NCBI GenBank assembly: GCA_026387915.1
Contig: JAPLKS010000022.1
Location: 62,001-126,000 of the forward strand
Reading direction: 5' to 3'
Source: Gemmatimonadota bacterium
Lineage (GTDB): Bacteria; Gemmatimonadota; Gemmatimonadetes; Gemmatimonadales; Gemmatimonadaceae
DNA length: 64,000 bases
Shown here: positions 1 to 8,137 of the stretch, piece by piece
How positions within the stretch are numbered: the stretch's first letter is position 1
Layout of the letters: each line of letters starts with the position of its first letter
The notes under the pieces: generated by a model
The model's database searches: none
Seen by the model: the letters and a program-made list of their open reading frames with translations, nothing else
Told to the model about the DNA's origin: nothing
Translations under genes and position numbers: made by a program

Positions 1-99
1 GACCAACTCGAACTCTTTGCCGCCAAGCAAATGCGCGATGCGTGGCGCACGCGGGCAGAAGTGCTCAAACACCTCGAGTCAAAGGACGTGATCCGCTAG
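1..99 (+). CDS. C-terminal end of an unidentified protein (cut by window edge)
   Basis: The first frame is open from base 1 and ends with TAG at 97-99, giving 32 residues rich in charged helix-forming positions (AKQMRDAWRTRAEVLKHLES in the middle). No start is visible because the gene begins upstream of the window. The piece is too short for a family call. It converges on the minus-strand esterase that ends at 213, and the gap holds a hairpin-forming tandem repeat. Confidence 0.5.
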   Translation, partial: DQLELFAAKQMRDAWRTRAEVLKHLESKDVIR

Positions 100-141
100 G
101 GATAGCGCAAGAACGAATCACCGTCGGGACCGGCTCCGCTG

Positions 142-191
142 CGATCACACGCTGCGCACGCTGCGCACGCTGCGCACGCTGCGTGTGATCG
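142..191. repeat. 9-bp tandem repeat (4 copies) inside an 11-bp inverted repeat
   Basis: Four exact head-to-tail copies of CACGCTGCG occupy 148-183. They are bracketed by perfect inverted arms, CGATCACACGC at 142-152 and GCGTGTGATCG at 181-191. The element lies between two convergent genes (ends at 99 and 213), so it could act as a two-way terminator or transcript-end hairpin, although neither side has a T-tract. The tandem copies fill the loop. Confidence 0.75.
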
Positions 192-212
192 TCAACGCGA
201 CGCTTCAGTTTC

Positions 213-1214
213 CTATGGCACCACGCTGTACAAGAACCGGAGCCCTCGCACCACCGCCGTTCCGTATGAATCGCCGTGCCCCAAGCCGGGGTTGATGTCG
301 CTCTGTAAGCGAAGCCCGGGGTAATGTCGCGACGTGAGCGCCGATGCCAAGCGCATCTGGCCACTCACAATGCGCCCAACGCCCTCAAGAAACGGATCGC
401 TCATCTCAAGACTCCCGGACGCCAAGTAGATCCCAACTTTGAGATCTTTGTGCGAGGCAGCCCATCGCGCTTCCTGCCGGTCCATTTCGCCATCGCCGTA
501 CGCCATGGCCGGACTCGAGATGATGTACTTGGTAAAACGCGAGCCCGGCTGAAAAATTACATACGACGCAAAGAAGCCACCGGCTGATACGCCGACCAGC
601 CCGAGCTGTGTGGTGTCTACCGGAAAACGCTTTTGGAGCCCAGCAACAAGTTCGTTATTGATCGCCGCCAGAAACTTCTGTGCGCCACCCGTGCAGGGAC
701 CAGACCACGCCGCTTTCATTTTTTCGCACGTCTGTTGCACCACCTCACCGAACGGATCCTTCATCTGCCAGTCCGGCGGCGAAAACTCGTAGACGCGACG
801 GCGCGTAAATACTTCCTCACCCAACGCGAGCGGTGCCCCGATGCTGGCAATCATCAAGTCGCCAATCGCGCCCTGATTTCGGAGCGAACGCACTGCGTCG
901 AGCGTCGCGTTGAATGCATCGTTCCCGTCCGTCACCACTAACAACGGAAGCGTCTTCCCGCCCTCGGCTTTGAAGGTGGGCGGCACCCACACCGACACCT
1001 CGTAGCGCACGCCCATGGAGGGCGAATCAAAGACAAATGCTGAGACGCCCGGCACCACATAGGGAACCGACTGCAGCGATTGCGCGGCTACTGGCGTGAC
1101 GGTCGTCGCGAGTACAAACACCGCGAGTGCGGAGACCCGATAAAACAGACGCATTCGTAAAATGGGCTTGAGGAATGAACGGGAACGACGCAGCGATAAC
1201 CGCTTCACCAGCAT
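213..1214 (-). CDS. Secreted alpha/beta-hydrolase esterase (siderophore/feruloyl esterase-like)
   Basis: A 333-residue protein with a basic N-terminus, a hydrophobic stretch and an Ala-Gln (VAAQS) signal-peptidase-like site near residue 45. The mature part starts with a beta-rich esterase N-domain (SVWVPP, LLVVTDGND). It carries the nucleophile elbow GVSAGG with Ser about residue 210 and a late His in GLGHGD about residue 313, as in the esterase D/BesA-type alpha/beta hydrolases. The ATG at 1214 overlaps the TAA of the upstream gene as TAATG, which suggests translational coupling. An internal ATG at 1154 would give a more typical signal peptide, so the start is open. The substrate is unknown; periplasmic or secreted ester hydrolysis is an inference. 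Confidence 0.8.
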   Translation of the reverse strand: MLVKRLSLRRSRSFLKPILRMRLFYRVSALAVFVLATTVTPVAAQSLQSVPYVVPGVSAFVFDSPSMGVRYEVSVWVPPTFKAEGGKTLPLLVVTDGNDAFNATLDAVRSLRNQGAIGDLMIASIGAPLALGEEVFTRRRVYEFSPPDWQMKDPFGEVVQQTCEKMKAAWSGPCTGGAQKFLAAINNELVAGLQKRFPVDTTQLGLVGVSAGGFFASYVIFQPGSRFTKYIISSPAMAYGDGEMDRQEARWAASHKDLKVGIYLASGSLEMSDPFLEGVGRIVSGQMRLASALTSRHYPGLRLQSDINPGLGHGDSYGTAVVRGLRFLYSVVP

Positions 1215-2767
1215 TACGGCTTCGCCGGCTTGATGCGTGTGAAGACGATCGGCTTCACACTCGCCTCGATGGGAACTGACACCGACGTGACGCCTCCCTT
1301 TTCATCCAGCGCAAAGGTGACGCGTCCGCTCAGCATAGCCTTCGGTGCAACCGCGAACACATCGTAGTGCACATGCTCAAGCGGCACTTTGATGTCATCA
1401 AGCGCCATGTCGAGCCCTTTCGCGCCAGCGTGAATCTCCAGAACGCCGTAGCCGGGGTGCTCATATCGACCCGCAAAGTCCGCCAACGCGCGCGACGGGG
1501 TCGTGCCAGCCACGCGTGTCTTGATGTCTGCCGCTCGCATGGCCTTCATCGCAGAGTCGGCCATCTTCGTCTGCTTGCGAGCCGTCCCAGTCCAGTCGAG
1601 CGGGGGGAGACCCAACATCCGATCTACCAGATACAGCGCGAGCGCGTTCGGCAGTGGATTCCCGCCACCATCAGTGTTTCCAGTGTTCGAGAGAATCACA
1701 AAACCAATCTTGTCGTTCGGCAGCCACCCCATCTGCGAAATGAATCCATCAATACCGCCGCCGTGAATCACCACCTTGTGGCCACGGTAGCCCACCACGC
1801 CGAGTCCGAGCGCGTACGTGTCCGGCCCGAGTTCCGGCACACCGGCAAACAGCCATGCGCCGGGCACCACCGCGCGCGACGTCTGCATCACCGAGTCCTG
1901 CTTCGCCGAAACGAGTTGCTTCCCTTCCCAAGCGCCGAAGTGCATCCGGAAGGATACGTACTTGAGCATGTCGTCCACGCTCGCATTGATCGATCCCGCC
2001 GGACCAACGGCGTCAATCTGACGGAATGGAATGCGCGCCACTTTGCCGTCGGTATAGTCGTAGGGATAGCTGAAATCATCCGCCTTCGTCATCTCGGAAA
2101 CCGACGTGGTCGAGCGCGTCATCCCAAGCGGCGCAAAGAGGCGCCCACGCACCTGCTCCTCCCAGCTTTTTCCGGTAATGCGTTCGCTGAGCACGCCGGC
2201 ACTCAAGAACATGAGGTTGTTGTACTGCCACACATTGCGGAATGACGTATTCGGCTCCAAATACTTGAGCCGCTGAAAGATCTGATTGCGCGTAAAGGCA
2301 CGTCCGTACCACACCGCATCGTGCCGCGGCAGTCCGGAGACGTGCGACACCAAGTCCATTGGCGTCATGTTGCGGCTCGCGTAGTCATCATACAGCTCAA
2401 AATCCGGCAACCAAGTGCGCACCGGTTTATTCCAGTCGAGCTTGCCTTCGTCCACCAGCATCGCGAGGAGCGTCGTGGTGAAGGACTTGGAGTTGGAACC
2501 AATGGCAAAGAGCGTGCGCGAGGTTACCGGCTTCGCGGCCTCCACATCGCGGAAGCCATAGCCCTTGGCCATCACAATCTGGCCGTCTTTGATAATGCCC
2601 ACGCCCAGCCCAGGCACGTGGAAGTCGGCCATCATCGTTTCGATGACCTGGTCTACGCCTCTGAGGTCGGGAGCGGCAGCCTTGGACTGCGCCGAAATCG
2701 GCGAGACCCATAGCGCGCCCTGAACAACCAATCCAACAGCAACGGACAGTACGCGGGTACTGCGCAT
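1214..2767 (-). CDS. Secreted serine hydrolase, class C beta-lactamase/PBP fold
   Basis: Start chosen at ATG 2767 because AGGAG lies seven bases upstream and the protein then opens with a clean signal peptide ending in PISAQS. The class C/transpeptidase triad is visible: SNSK (SxxK) about residue 91, YNN (YxN) about residue 180 and HGG (HxG) in VIHGGGIDGF. The last about 110 residues form a separate beta-rich tail of the kind often attached to such hydrolases. Length is about 517 residues. The family covers esterases, D-amino peptidases and beta-lactamases, and the sequence does not decide among them. Its stop overlaps the start of the esterase at 1214, so the two form a two-gene operon. Confidence 0.85.
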   Translation of the reverse strand: MRSTRVLSVAVGLVVQGALWVSPISAQSKAAAPDLRGVDQVIETMMADFHVPGLGVGIIKDGQIVMAKGYGFRDVEAAKPVTSRTLFAIGSNSKSFTTTLLAMLVDEGKLDWNKPVRTWLPDFELYDDYASRNMTPMDLVSHVSGLPRHDAVWYGRAFTRNQIFQRLKYLEPNTSFRNVWQYNNLMFLSAGVLSERITGKSWEEQVRGRLFAPLGMTRSTTSVSEMTKADDFSYPYDYTDGKVARIPFRQIDAVGPAGSINASVDDMLKYVSFRMHFGAWEGKQLVSAKQDSVMQTSRAVVPGAWLFAGVPELGPDTYALGLGVVGYRGHKVVIHGGGIDGFISQMGWLPNDKIGFVILSNTGNTDGGGNPLPNALALYLVDRMLGLPPLDWTGTARKQTKMADSAMKAMRAADIKTRVAGTTPSRALADFAGRYEHPGYGVLEIHAGAKGLDMALDDIKVPLEHVHYDVFAVAPKAMLSGRVTFALDEKGGVTSVSVPIEASVKPIVFTRIKPAKP

Positions 2768-2957
2768 GCGCAAACTCCTGTAGTGAACATGACTATTGGG
2801 GGGTTGGACGCTGGGAATTGTGGCGCCCGCCCTCACGACACGCTAGCCCTGTCGGCGCGGCGCGTGATTGCTGGGTACACCCCACAGAGACTAGCGAAGA
2901 ACGGCTCCAACCATCACAATTGCTCCAGCCGCCGCGACCAGTAACCACACCGCCGGA

Positions 2958-3377
2958 GTGCTTTTGACAATCTGGATCTTCGACGTGATGTGGACCCTGA
3001 TGCTGTTCGGCGTGGCACTCTTCACCGGCTGCTGCATCGTCTTCAATCCCGCGATTCGCGGCATTCGCACGATGGGCATTCTCTCGTCCTATGCAGTGGG
3101 CATTTGGATGCTGATCGTGCTCCCAGCGAAAATCGCGATTGGCACCTGGTGCGTCTTTGCGTCAGCGGGTGGCGTGATCGCCTTTGCGTACGAACTGTGG
3201 GCGCGCCGTCGTTATGCCGCGGCCGGACGTAAACCACGGCCGTTGATATTGTTGCAAGGCTTCATCCTCTGGCCTGGGATGATCCCTGATGCCATTGAGG
3301 GCGTGCTCGTGGACACCGGTATCCTCGAGCCAAGCGGGCCGAGGGAAGCAAACGGCTCCACGGAAACGAAAGCTTAA
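2958..3377 (+). CDS. Small integral membrane protein, function unknown
   Basis: About 139 residues. Hydrophobic segments occur near residues 1-30 (IWIFDVMWTLMLFGVALFTGC) and 42-78, and a further amphipathic hydrophobic patch lies near 96-120. A short charged C-tail follows. No family is recognised. The start is uncertain: GTG 2958 abuts the GGAG, TTG 2964 sits at a better distance from it, and ATG 2988 is also in frame. It stands alone, divergent from the hydrolase at 1214-2767. Confidence 0.55.
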   Translation: MLLTIWIFDVMWTLMLFGVALFTGCCIVFNPAIRGIRTMGILSSYAVGIWMLIVLPAKIAIGTWCVFASAGGVIAFAYELWARRRYAAAGRKPRPLILLQGFILWPGMIPDAIEGVLVDTGILEPSGPREANGSTETKA

Positions 3378-3493
3378 GCGCCGCTGTTGTTCGAAACCGG
3401 CAAGCACACGACGCCTCGTTTACCGGGCGCAGCGCCACGCACGGCTTCCTCACCCATCATTGTAACGATCGCGTTCTTCCCCCGGAGAGCATT

Positions 3494-4048
3494 GTGCCAA
3501 AACGAATGCAGGTGCAGGGCGTGCATCACATCACGCTCGTCGGTTCCACGCGCCAGAGCGCCATCGATTTCTGGCAAGGCGTGCTCGGCATGCCGTTCAT
3601 TCTCGAGCAGCCAAACCTCGGCAAGGGCGACGAGAATCACCTGTACTTTGATCCCGGCGACGGCCGATTGATCACCGTCTTTACCAGCGAGAGCACACCG
3701 GATGCCCGCCGGCATGCGCCACGCGAGGTGGGGTGCGTGGAGCACATCGCGTTCAACGTTTCACGCGCGACGTTCCTGCAGGCGCCCGCGCGGCTCACCG
3801 AGCATGGTATTGAGTTCATTCAGCGCGATCGGGGCTTCATGGACTCGATCTACCTGCGCGATCCTAATGGTCTCAAGGTGGAACTGGCCTGCTACAAGTT
3901 CGAGACGCCCGAAGGCTTTCGCGCCGCAGATGTGCTCATGACGGCGCAACGCCTTCGCGTGGAACGCGAACATCATCACATCACCGAGGAGCATCTCGCC
4001 GACGCGATCGAACTCCTCATGGCCCAACGCGACCGCCTGCCAGGCTAG
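3494..4048 (+). CDS. VOC-superfamily protein (glyoxalase/extradiol dioxygenase fold)
   Basis: GTG start with GGAGAG just upstream; an in-frame ATG at 3506 is the alternative. The 184-residue protein has two beta-alpha-beta-beta-beta modules. The likely metal ligands are the His of GVHHITLVG (N-module), the His or Glu of VEHIAFNV (about residue 80) and the Glu of GLKVELACY (about residue 130), which follows the typical YLRDPNG turn. This is the pattern of metal-dependent VOC enzymes such as dioxygenases and glyoxalases. The C-terminal 40 residues are an alpha-helical extension. The substrate cannot be inferred. A short gap separates it from the membrane gene at 4117. Confidence 0.8.
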   Translation: MPKRMQVQGVHHITLVGSTRQSAIDFWQGVLGMPFILEQPNLGKGDENHLYFDPGDGRLITVFTSESTPDARRHAPREVGCVEHIAFNVSRATFLQAPARLTEHGIEFIQRDRGFMDSIYLRDPNGLKVELACYKFETPEGFRAADVLMTAQRLRVEREHHHITEEHLADAIELLMAQRDRLPG

Positions 4049-4116
4049 TTCGCGCACTGTCTGTAGTGATTGAGGAAATCCGAAAGCACCCCCCACTTTC
4101 TCAGGAGATCCGTACG

Positions 4117-4629
4117 ATGATCGAACTCATGATCTTGCGCGTCATCCATATTGTCGGCGCCGTGGTGTGGGCCGGCACAGGCGTGTTCGTCAGCTTCTTC
4201 CTTCTCCCCGCCATGGGGATGGCGGGCCCGGCCGGAGCGCCCGTAATGGGCGCCCTCATCAAGCGTCGACTGTTTGTCATTATTCCCAGCATCGCAACCA
4301 TCACGATGCTCGTCGGCGTGCGCATGCTCTGGTTGGCATCCGCTGGATTTTCGTCGGCCTATTTCATGAGCAACGGAGGTCGCACGTACCTGTTCGGCGC
4401 CCTCGCGTCATTGACGGCATTTACCATCTTCATGACCGTCAATCACCAGGCCATCGGCAAGATGGGGCTGCTGCAACAGCAGCTCGCGCAAACCCCGGAG
4501 GCCGACCGCGGGCCGTTGATGGCGCAACTCAATGCCGTGCGCGCCCGAGCCACGGTGGGAGCGCGGGCGAGTGCCCTCCTCTTGATCGCCACCGCGATGG
4601 CGATGGCTATCGCCCGTTACATCCCGTAA
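4117..4629 (+). CDS. Four-helix integral membrane protein, CopD/DUF2269-like
   Basis: Start at ATG 4117 because CAGGAG lies about 11 bases upstream; an in-frame GTG-led extension from 4066 has no such signal. The 170 residues contain four hydrophobic helices: LRVIHIVGAVVWAGTGVFVS, LFVIIPSIATITMLVGVRM, YLFGALASLTAFTIFMTV, and ASALLLIATAMAMAIA. The opening His-Ile-x-x-x-x-x-x-Trp arrangement resembles the CopD/DUF2269 families, which may bind heme or copper. That resemblance is by eye only. The transport or redox role is not established. Confidence 0.65.
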   Translation: MIELMILRVIHIVGAVVWAGTGVFVSFFLLPAMGMAGPAGAPVMGALIKRRLFVIIPSIATITMLVGVRMLWLASAGFSSAYFMSNGGRTYLFGALASLTAFTIFMTVNHQAIGKMGLLQQQLAQTPEADRGPLMAQLNAVRARATVGARASALLLIATAMAMAIARYIP

Positions 4630-4681
4630 GGCGAGACGGGCGGGCGCGTGGTGTGAGTGGTCAGTTGGTGACGAATCGCGG

Positions 4682-5464
4682 TTAGCGCTTCGTCACCAAC
4701 CGCTCGATCGCGCGCAGCCCGTCATCTCCCACATCGAGACTGAACGCATTCACGTAGAGCGCGATGTGCTGCGCGCACACCGCATCGCTCATTTCCTGCG
4801 CGTGCGCCCGCACATAGTCGCGGCTCGCCTCGGGATGATCGAACGCATACTGCACCGACGCCCGAATCGCGCGCTCAACGGCGGCAACCGTCTCATCGTC
4901 GAGATCGGATCGCGCGCAAATGCCCGCGAGTGGCACGGGCAACCCCGTCTCCTGCTTCCACCAATCACCCAAGTCCACAGCCTTTGACAATCCGTGTTCG
5001 GCGTACGTAAACCGGCTCTCGTGAATGATGAGCCCTGCGTTGACGTCACCGTCGGCCACCGCCTTGAGGATGCGGTCATAGCGCAGTTCAACGACTTCGC
5101 CGAGCGTAGGCGCCGCGAGCTGTAACAAACGAAAAGCGGTCGTCTCACGCCCCGGAATCGCCACGCGGCCGCGCACCGCATCGGCCAGCGACATCGGCGT
5201 GCGCGTGACCACCAGCGGCCCCACGCCTTCGCCGAGTGCGGCACCGCTGCGGAGGAGGCGATACCGCGTCCCCACACCAGCAAAGGCGCCAACGCTCAAC
5301 TTGGTCAGTGCGAACGCGCCGTCATGTGCGCGCCGGTTCAGTTCCTCGATGTCGAGGAGTACGGGCGTCACGCGGAACGGCAGGTCAATGAGTCCGTGCG
5401 TCAACGCGTGAAACGCAAAAGTGTCGTTGGGGCAGGGCGAGTAGCCAAAGGTTAGCTCACGCAT
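4682..5464 (-). CDS. mqnD: 1,4-dihydroxy-6-naphthoate synthase
   Basis: MqnD converts cyclic dehypoxanthinyl futalosine to 1,4-dihydroxy-6-naphthoate in the futalosine route to menaquinone. The protein opens with the family hallmark FGYSPCPNDTFAFHAL and continues with LDIEELNRRA, ALTKLSVGAF and GPLVV. These belong to the periplasmic-binding-protein-like fold that holds the substrate between two lobes. Length is 260 residues, normal for the family. ATG 5464 is preferred; the GTG at 5473 is in frame but adds only three residues. The start overlaps the end of mqnB by eight bases, so the two are co-translated. Confidence 0.93.
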   Translation of the reverse strand: MRELTFGYSPCPNDTFAFHALTHGLIDLPFRVTPVLLDIEELNRRAHDGAFALTKLSVGAFAGVGTRYRLLRSGAALGEGVGPLVVTRTPMSLADAVRGRVAIPGRETTAFRLLQLAAPTLGEVVELRYDRILKAVADGDVNAGLIIHESRFTYAEHGLSKAVDLGDWWKQETGLPVPLAGICARSDLDDETVAAVERAIRASVQYAFDHPEASRDYVRAHAQEMSDAVCAQHIALYVNAFSLDVGDDGLRAIERLVTKR

Positions 5465-6050
5465 GGTCGCCACCTGCCACCGCGCGCATTAATGCTGCCA
5501 CGAGCGCCGGCGTTGCACGCGTGATCGCCGCGAACGCGTCATCAAAGTGCCAGCGCGCACGGTCAGACTCTTCGACTTCATTGGAGATGGCGCGCACCTC
5601 AATGGCGGGTACTCCGGCATGCTGTGCTGCGCGGAGCACGCCAAAGCCCTCCATCGCCTCCACGTCGCACCCGATGCCGCCGCCAATACGGGCACTCGTT
5701 CCAATCACGAGCGAACGCGCGGCTGGTAAGACGTGCTGCGCCGCGGCAATAAGCGCTGGCGCGGTGTCCACGGTGTTCGGCGCCCAGTCCGCGGTCACGC
5801 CGAGGTCGCAGTAATGTGACGCCGTGCCAATAATCATCGTGGTGGGCGCAATGCCGCTCGCGCGCCGAGCGCCAGCGATTCCCACGTGCAGAATGGCAGA
5901 CGGCCGAAGCCGTGCGATTTCCGCCGCGGTCGCAGCGGCGGATTCCACCGGCCCGACCCCACACAAGAGCGTGCGCCAACCTTGCGGCGTTGCACATTCG
6001 CGCGCGGTGGCGCACACGACTAAAACGGATGGTGATTCGGCCATATGCAA
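5457..6050 (-). CDS. mqnB: Futalosine hydrolase
   Basis: MqnB removes hypoxanthine from futalosine, the step before cyclisation in the futalosine menaquinone pathway. The 197 residues show the nucleoside phosphorylase/hydrolase fold: GVGPVESA (phosphate or ribose loop), HVGIAGA, then DVEAMEGFG and ISNEVEESDR. The last two carry the Glu that contacts ribose and the acidic base-binding residue. It is directly upstream of and overlapping mqnD. The remaining genes mqnA, mqnC and mqnE are not in this window. The pair implies menaquinone-based respiration without the classical men pathway. Confidence 0.92.
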   Translation of the reverse strand: MHMAESPSVLVVCATARECATPQGWRTLLCGVGPVESAAATAAEIARLRPSAILHVGIAGARRASGIAPTTMIIGTASHYCDLGVTADWAPNTVDTAPALIAAAQHVLPAARSLVIGTSARIGGGIGCDVEAMEGFGVLRAAQHAGVPAIEVRAISNEVEESDRARWHFDDAFAAITRATPALVAALMRAVAGGDHA

Positions 6051-6227
6051 GAAGTCTAGAGACGGTGCCGCTCGCTCACAATCGCGACCTTTTCATCTTG
6101 GCGAGACATACCCAGGCAGACCGGTTCCCAGCCTGCGAAACTGGCGCCAGCACGCGTGCGGCGGCATCGTTACCACCGACGACAGCGGACATCACCATCG
6201 CCCATCATTTCTTCTCGGAGAATTGCC

Positions 6228-7400
6228 GTGCGCATCAGCCGTACCGTACCGATATGGCTTGGTGGCACGATGCTGCCGTTGATGTTCGGCTGCGCTCCCT
6301 GGCGCGCGCCCGCAGCATCCGCAACGGCGGCAACGGCGGCAACGGCGGTGGAGCCGTTCCGCACCGATCTCGCCGTGAGTGGCGAGGGCGCTCCGCACTA
6401 TCGCATTCCCGCCTTGATTGTGACCACGGCAGGCACGGTGCTCGCGGCCTACGACGCACGCCCCACACTCAACGACCTGCCAAGCAACATCTCACTCGTA
6501 CTGCGCCGCTCCACCGACAACGGCCGGACGTGGGGTGTGCCCATCATTGTGCGGCGCGACACGGCACCAAACGGCTACGGCGATCCGTCACTACTTGTTG
6601 ATGACAGTACGAAACGCATTTTCCTCTTTCACGCGGCCGGTGTGCTCCAAGGCTTCTTCGGCTCCCACACCGGCAACGACGAAGCCAATCCAAACATCTT
6701 GCAGGCCGACGTTTCGTTCTCCGATGACGACGGTCTGACGTGGCGCCACCGTCGCATTACCAATCAGATCAAGCGGCCGGCATGGGGCGGCCTCTTCGCT
6801 TCATCTGGCGCGGGCATTCAACTGAAGCGCGGTGCACACGCTGGCCGACTCGTGCAGCAGTACGTCATTCGCATCAACGGTGCCGTCTGGGCCGCCAGCG
6901 CTTTCAGCGACGATCACGGTGACAGCTGGCGAATGGGCACTCCCATCGGCCCGGGCGCAGATGAAAACAAAGCCGTCGAACTCGCCGACGGCCGTCTGAT
7001 GCTCAACAGCCGCGCCAAGCCCGTGCGCAAAATCGCTTGGTCCAACGACGGCGGCGAATCGTGGAGTGGCTGGCGCGATGAACCACAGCTGACCGATCCG
7101 GCAAACAACGGCGCCATCATCCGCTACGCCCCGGACGGAGCGCCGACCGCGCGGGAGAGCCACTGGCTGCTGTTTAGCAACACCGAGCATCCCAGCGAAC
7201 GACGTAATCTGGTGCTGAAGCTGTCGTGTGATGATGGCTCCACTTGGCCGGTGCGGACCGTCGTGGACGCTGGCCCCGCAGCCTACTCAACCATCGCGAT
7301 CCTCAGGGACGGCGCACTCGGCGTCCTCTACGAACGAGGCGACTACGCCACCATCACCTTCGTACACCAACCGCTCCCGCGGTCTTGCCCCACCCCGTAG
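6228..7400 (+). CDS. Exported exo-alpha-sialidase-type protein (Asp-box beta-propeller)
   Basis: Start at GTG 6228, which has TCGGAG upstream and gives a short export signal ending near LMFGC (a possible but imperfect lipobox). The mature protein has the N-terminal arginine motif YRIPAL (the FRIP motif of sialidases) about residue 57. It has at least five Asp boxes of the form S-x-D-x-G-x-x-W: STDNGRTW, SDDDGLTW, SDDHGDSW, SNDGGESW and SCDDGSTW. AAYDARP supplies a likely catalytic Asp region. Length about 390 fits a single six-bladed propeller. It is probably an extracytoplasmic glycosidase; sialic acid specificity is inferred from the family only. A 9-bp tandem repeat lies just after the signal. 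Confidence 0.85.
   Translation: MRISRTVPIWLGGTMLPLMFGCAPWRAPAASATAATAATAVEPFRTDLAVSGEGAPHYRIPALIVTTAGTVLAAYDARPTLNDLPSNISLVLRRSTDNGRTWGVPIIVRRDTAPNGYGDPSLLVDDSTKRIFLFHAAGVLQGFFGSHTGNDEANPNILQADVSFSDDDGLTWRHRRITNQIKRPAWGGLFASSGAGIQLKRGAHAGRLVQQYVIRINGAVWAASAFSDDHGDSWRMGTPIGPGADENKAVELADGRLMLNSRAKPVRKIAWSNDGGESWSGWRDEPQLTDPANNGAIIRYAPDGAPTARESHWLLFSNTEHPSERRNLVLKLSCDDGSTWPVRTVVDAGPAAYSTIAILRDGALGVLYERGDYATITFVHQPLPRSCPTP
6321..6347 (+). repeat. 9-bp tandem repeat GCAACGGCG x3 within the sialidase gene
   Basis: Three exact copies of GCAACGGCG encode an Ala-Thr-Ala linker between the export signal and the propeller of the gene at 6228-7400. The unit is three codons, so copy-number change would keep the frame. 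Confidence 0.8.
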
Positions 7401-7446
7401 CGGTCAGAAGAGGCGTGACACGACCTGACTTGCTACATTTCACTCC

Positions 7447-7728
7447 TTGTCACGCGCCTTCCTCCGCGACGATCCCCCGGATCTCCGCCCGCAACTCAAT
7501 CACCGCCTCCCGCCCCGCGATGACCCGGGCTATGACGCGGCCGCCGCGCGCGCCCTGCTCGATGGCGCGCGGGTCAGTGAAGTGCTCGCAGCGGAGGAAG
7601 CCACTGGGCTGCGCTGGGGGGAATCGCGTTTGCGCCCGCACGTCGAGCGCATCCTTGAGGAAGCCCGCGCGACACGCGATGACCGACTCGAACAAGTGGC
7701 GGAGCGCTTTCTTCGGCAGCCGGTGTAA
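7447..7728 (+). CDS. Small hypothetical protein, mostly helical
   Basis: A TTG-started frame of 93 residues ends eight bases before the next gene. The second half is an amphipathic, highly charged helix (LRPHVERILEEARATRDD) and contains no membrane segment. No family is recognised. Two competing frames are open over the same stretch, and there is no strong ribosome site, so this is a tentative call. Its tight spacing to the gene at 7736 is the main argument for it. Confidence 0.4.
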   Translation: MSRAFLRDDPPDLRPQLNHRLPPRDDPGYDAAAARALLDGARVSEVLAAEEATGLRWGESRLRPHVERILEEARATRDDRLEQVAERFLRQPV

Positions 7729-7735
7729 CGCAGCC

Positions 7736-8137
7736 GTGCGCCCCGCACTCCGATCGCTCAGCGTGTTTGTGCTCTCTGCGACGCTGCTGCCCGGCATGTT
7801 CGCATCAGTTGAACTAGACTGCCACAATGAGGCAGAAATCAGCTGCACCGATGAGAGCTGCCGAGTCGCGGACCAGTTCACACCAATGCAAATAGGCTAC
7901 ACCGCGCGTCAGCTTCGAATTTGCGCGTACTCCGGCTGCTGGGTCGGCAAGCCAGTGAGCACGACCTCGGGCTCACACCTGCACGTCTCCGCGCACGCCA
8001 TGCGTTGGGAAGGCGCCGGTACTAATCCCACCGACGCGCTCCTGAGCATCGACCTGAATGGCACGGTCGGCGTCCTACGCGTTGCGAGCTTTGCCCTTCC
8101 CATTCGGTGCAAGGTCACGCGTACGGGGCATCATTGA
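7736..8137 (+). CDS. Small secreted six-cysteine protein, function unknown
   Basis: From GTG 7736 the frame gives 133 residues with a textbook signal peptide (LRSLSVFVLSATLLPGMFAS). The mature part has six cysteines (DCHNE, SCTDESC, ICAYSGC, RCKV), enough for three disulfides. Three of them cluster within 15 residues of the predicted cleavage site. No known family is recognised. The last seven bases overlap the convergent hydrolase gene ending at 8131. The even number of Cys after a signal supports a real exported protein. Confidence 0.55.
   Translation: MRPALRSLSVFVLSATLLPGMFASVELDCHNEAEISCTDESCRVADQFTPMQIGYTARQLRICAYSGCWVGKPVSTTSGSHLHVSAHAMRWEGAGTNPTDALLSIDLNGTVGVLRVASFALPIRCKVTRTGHH

Noticed and set aside
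148-183. Short tandem repeats resembling a CRISPR array
   Set aside because: The units are contiguous without spacers and only nine bases long; no cas genes.
2891-3079. 62-residue minus-strand frame with a hydrophobic C-terminus
   Set aside because: It overlaps the start of the plus-strand membrane protein, and no ribosome site was found. The longer frame with several hydrophobic helices was preferred, though this is not certain.
7244-8137. 297-residue frame running from inside the sialidase gene
   Set aside because: The first 160 residues are the shadow of the sialidase gene and of the small gene at 7447. Only the part from GTG 7736 has a signal peptide and composition of its own, so that start was used.
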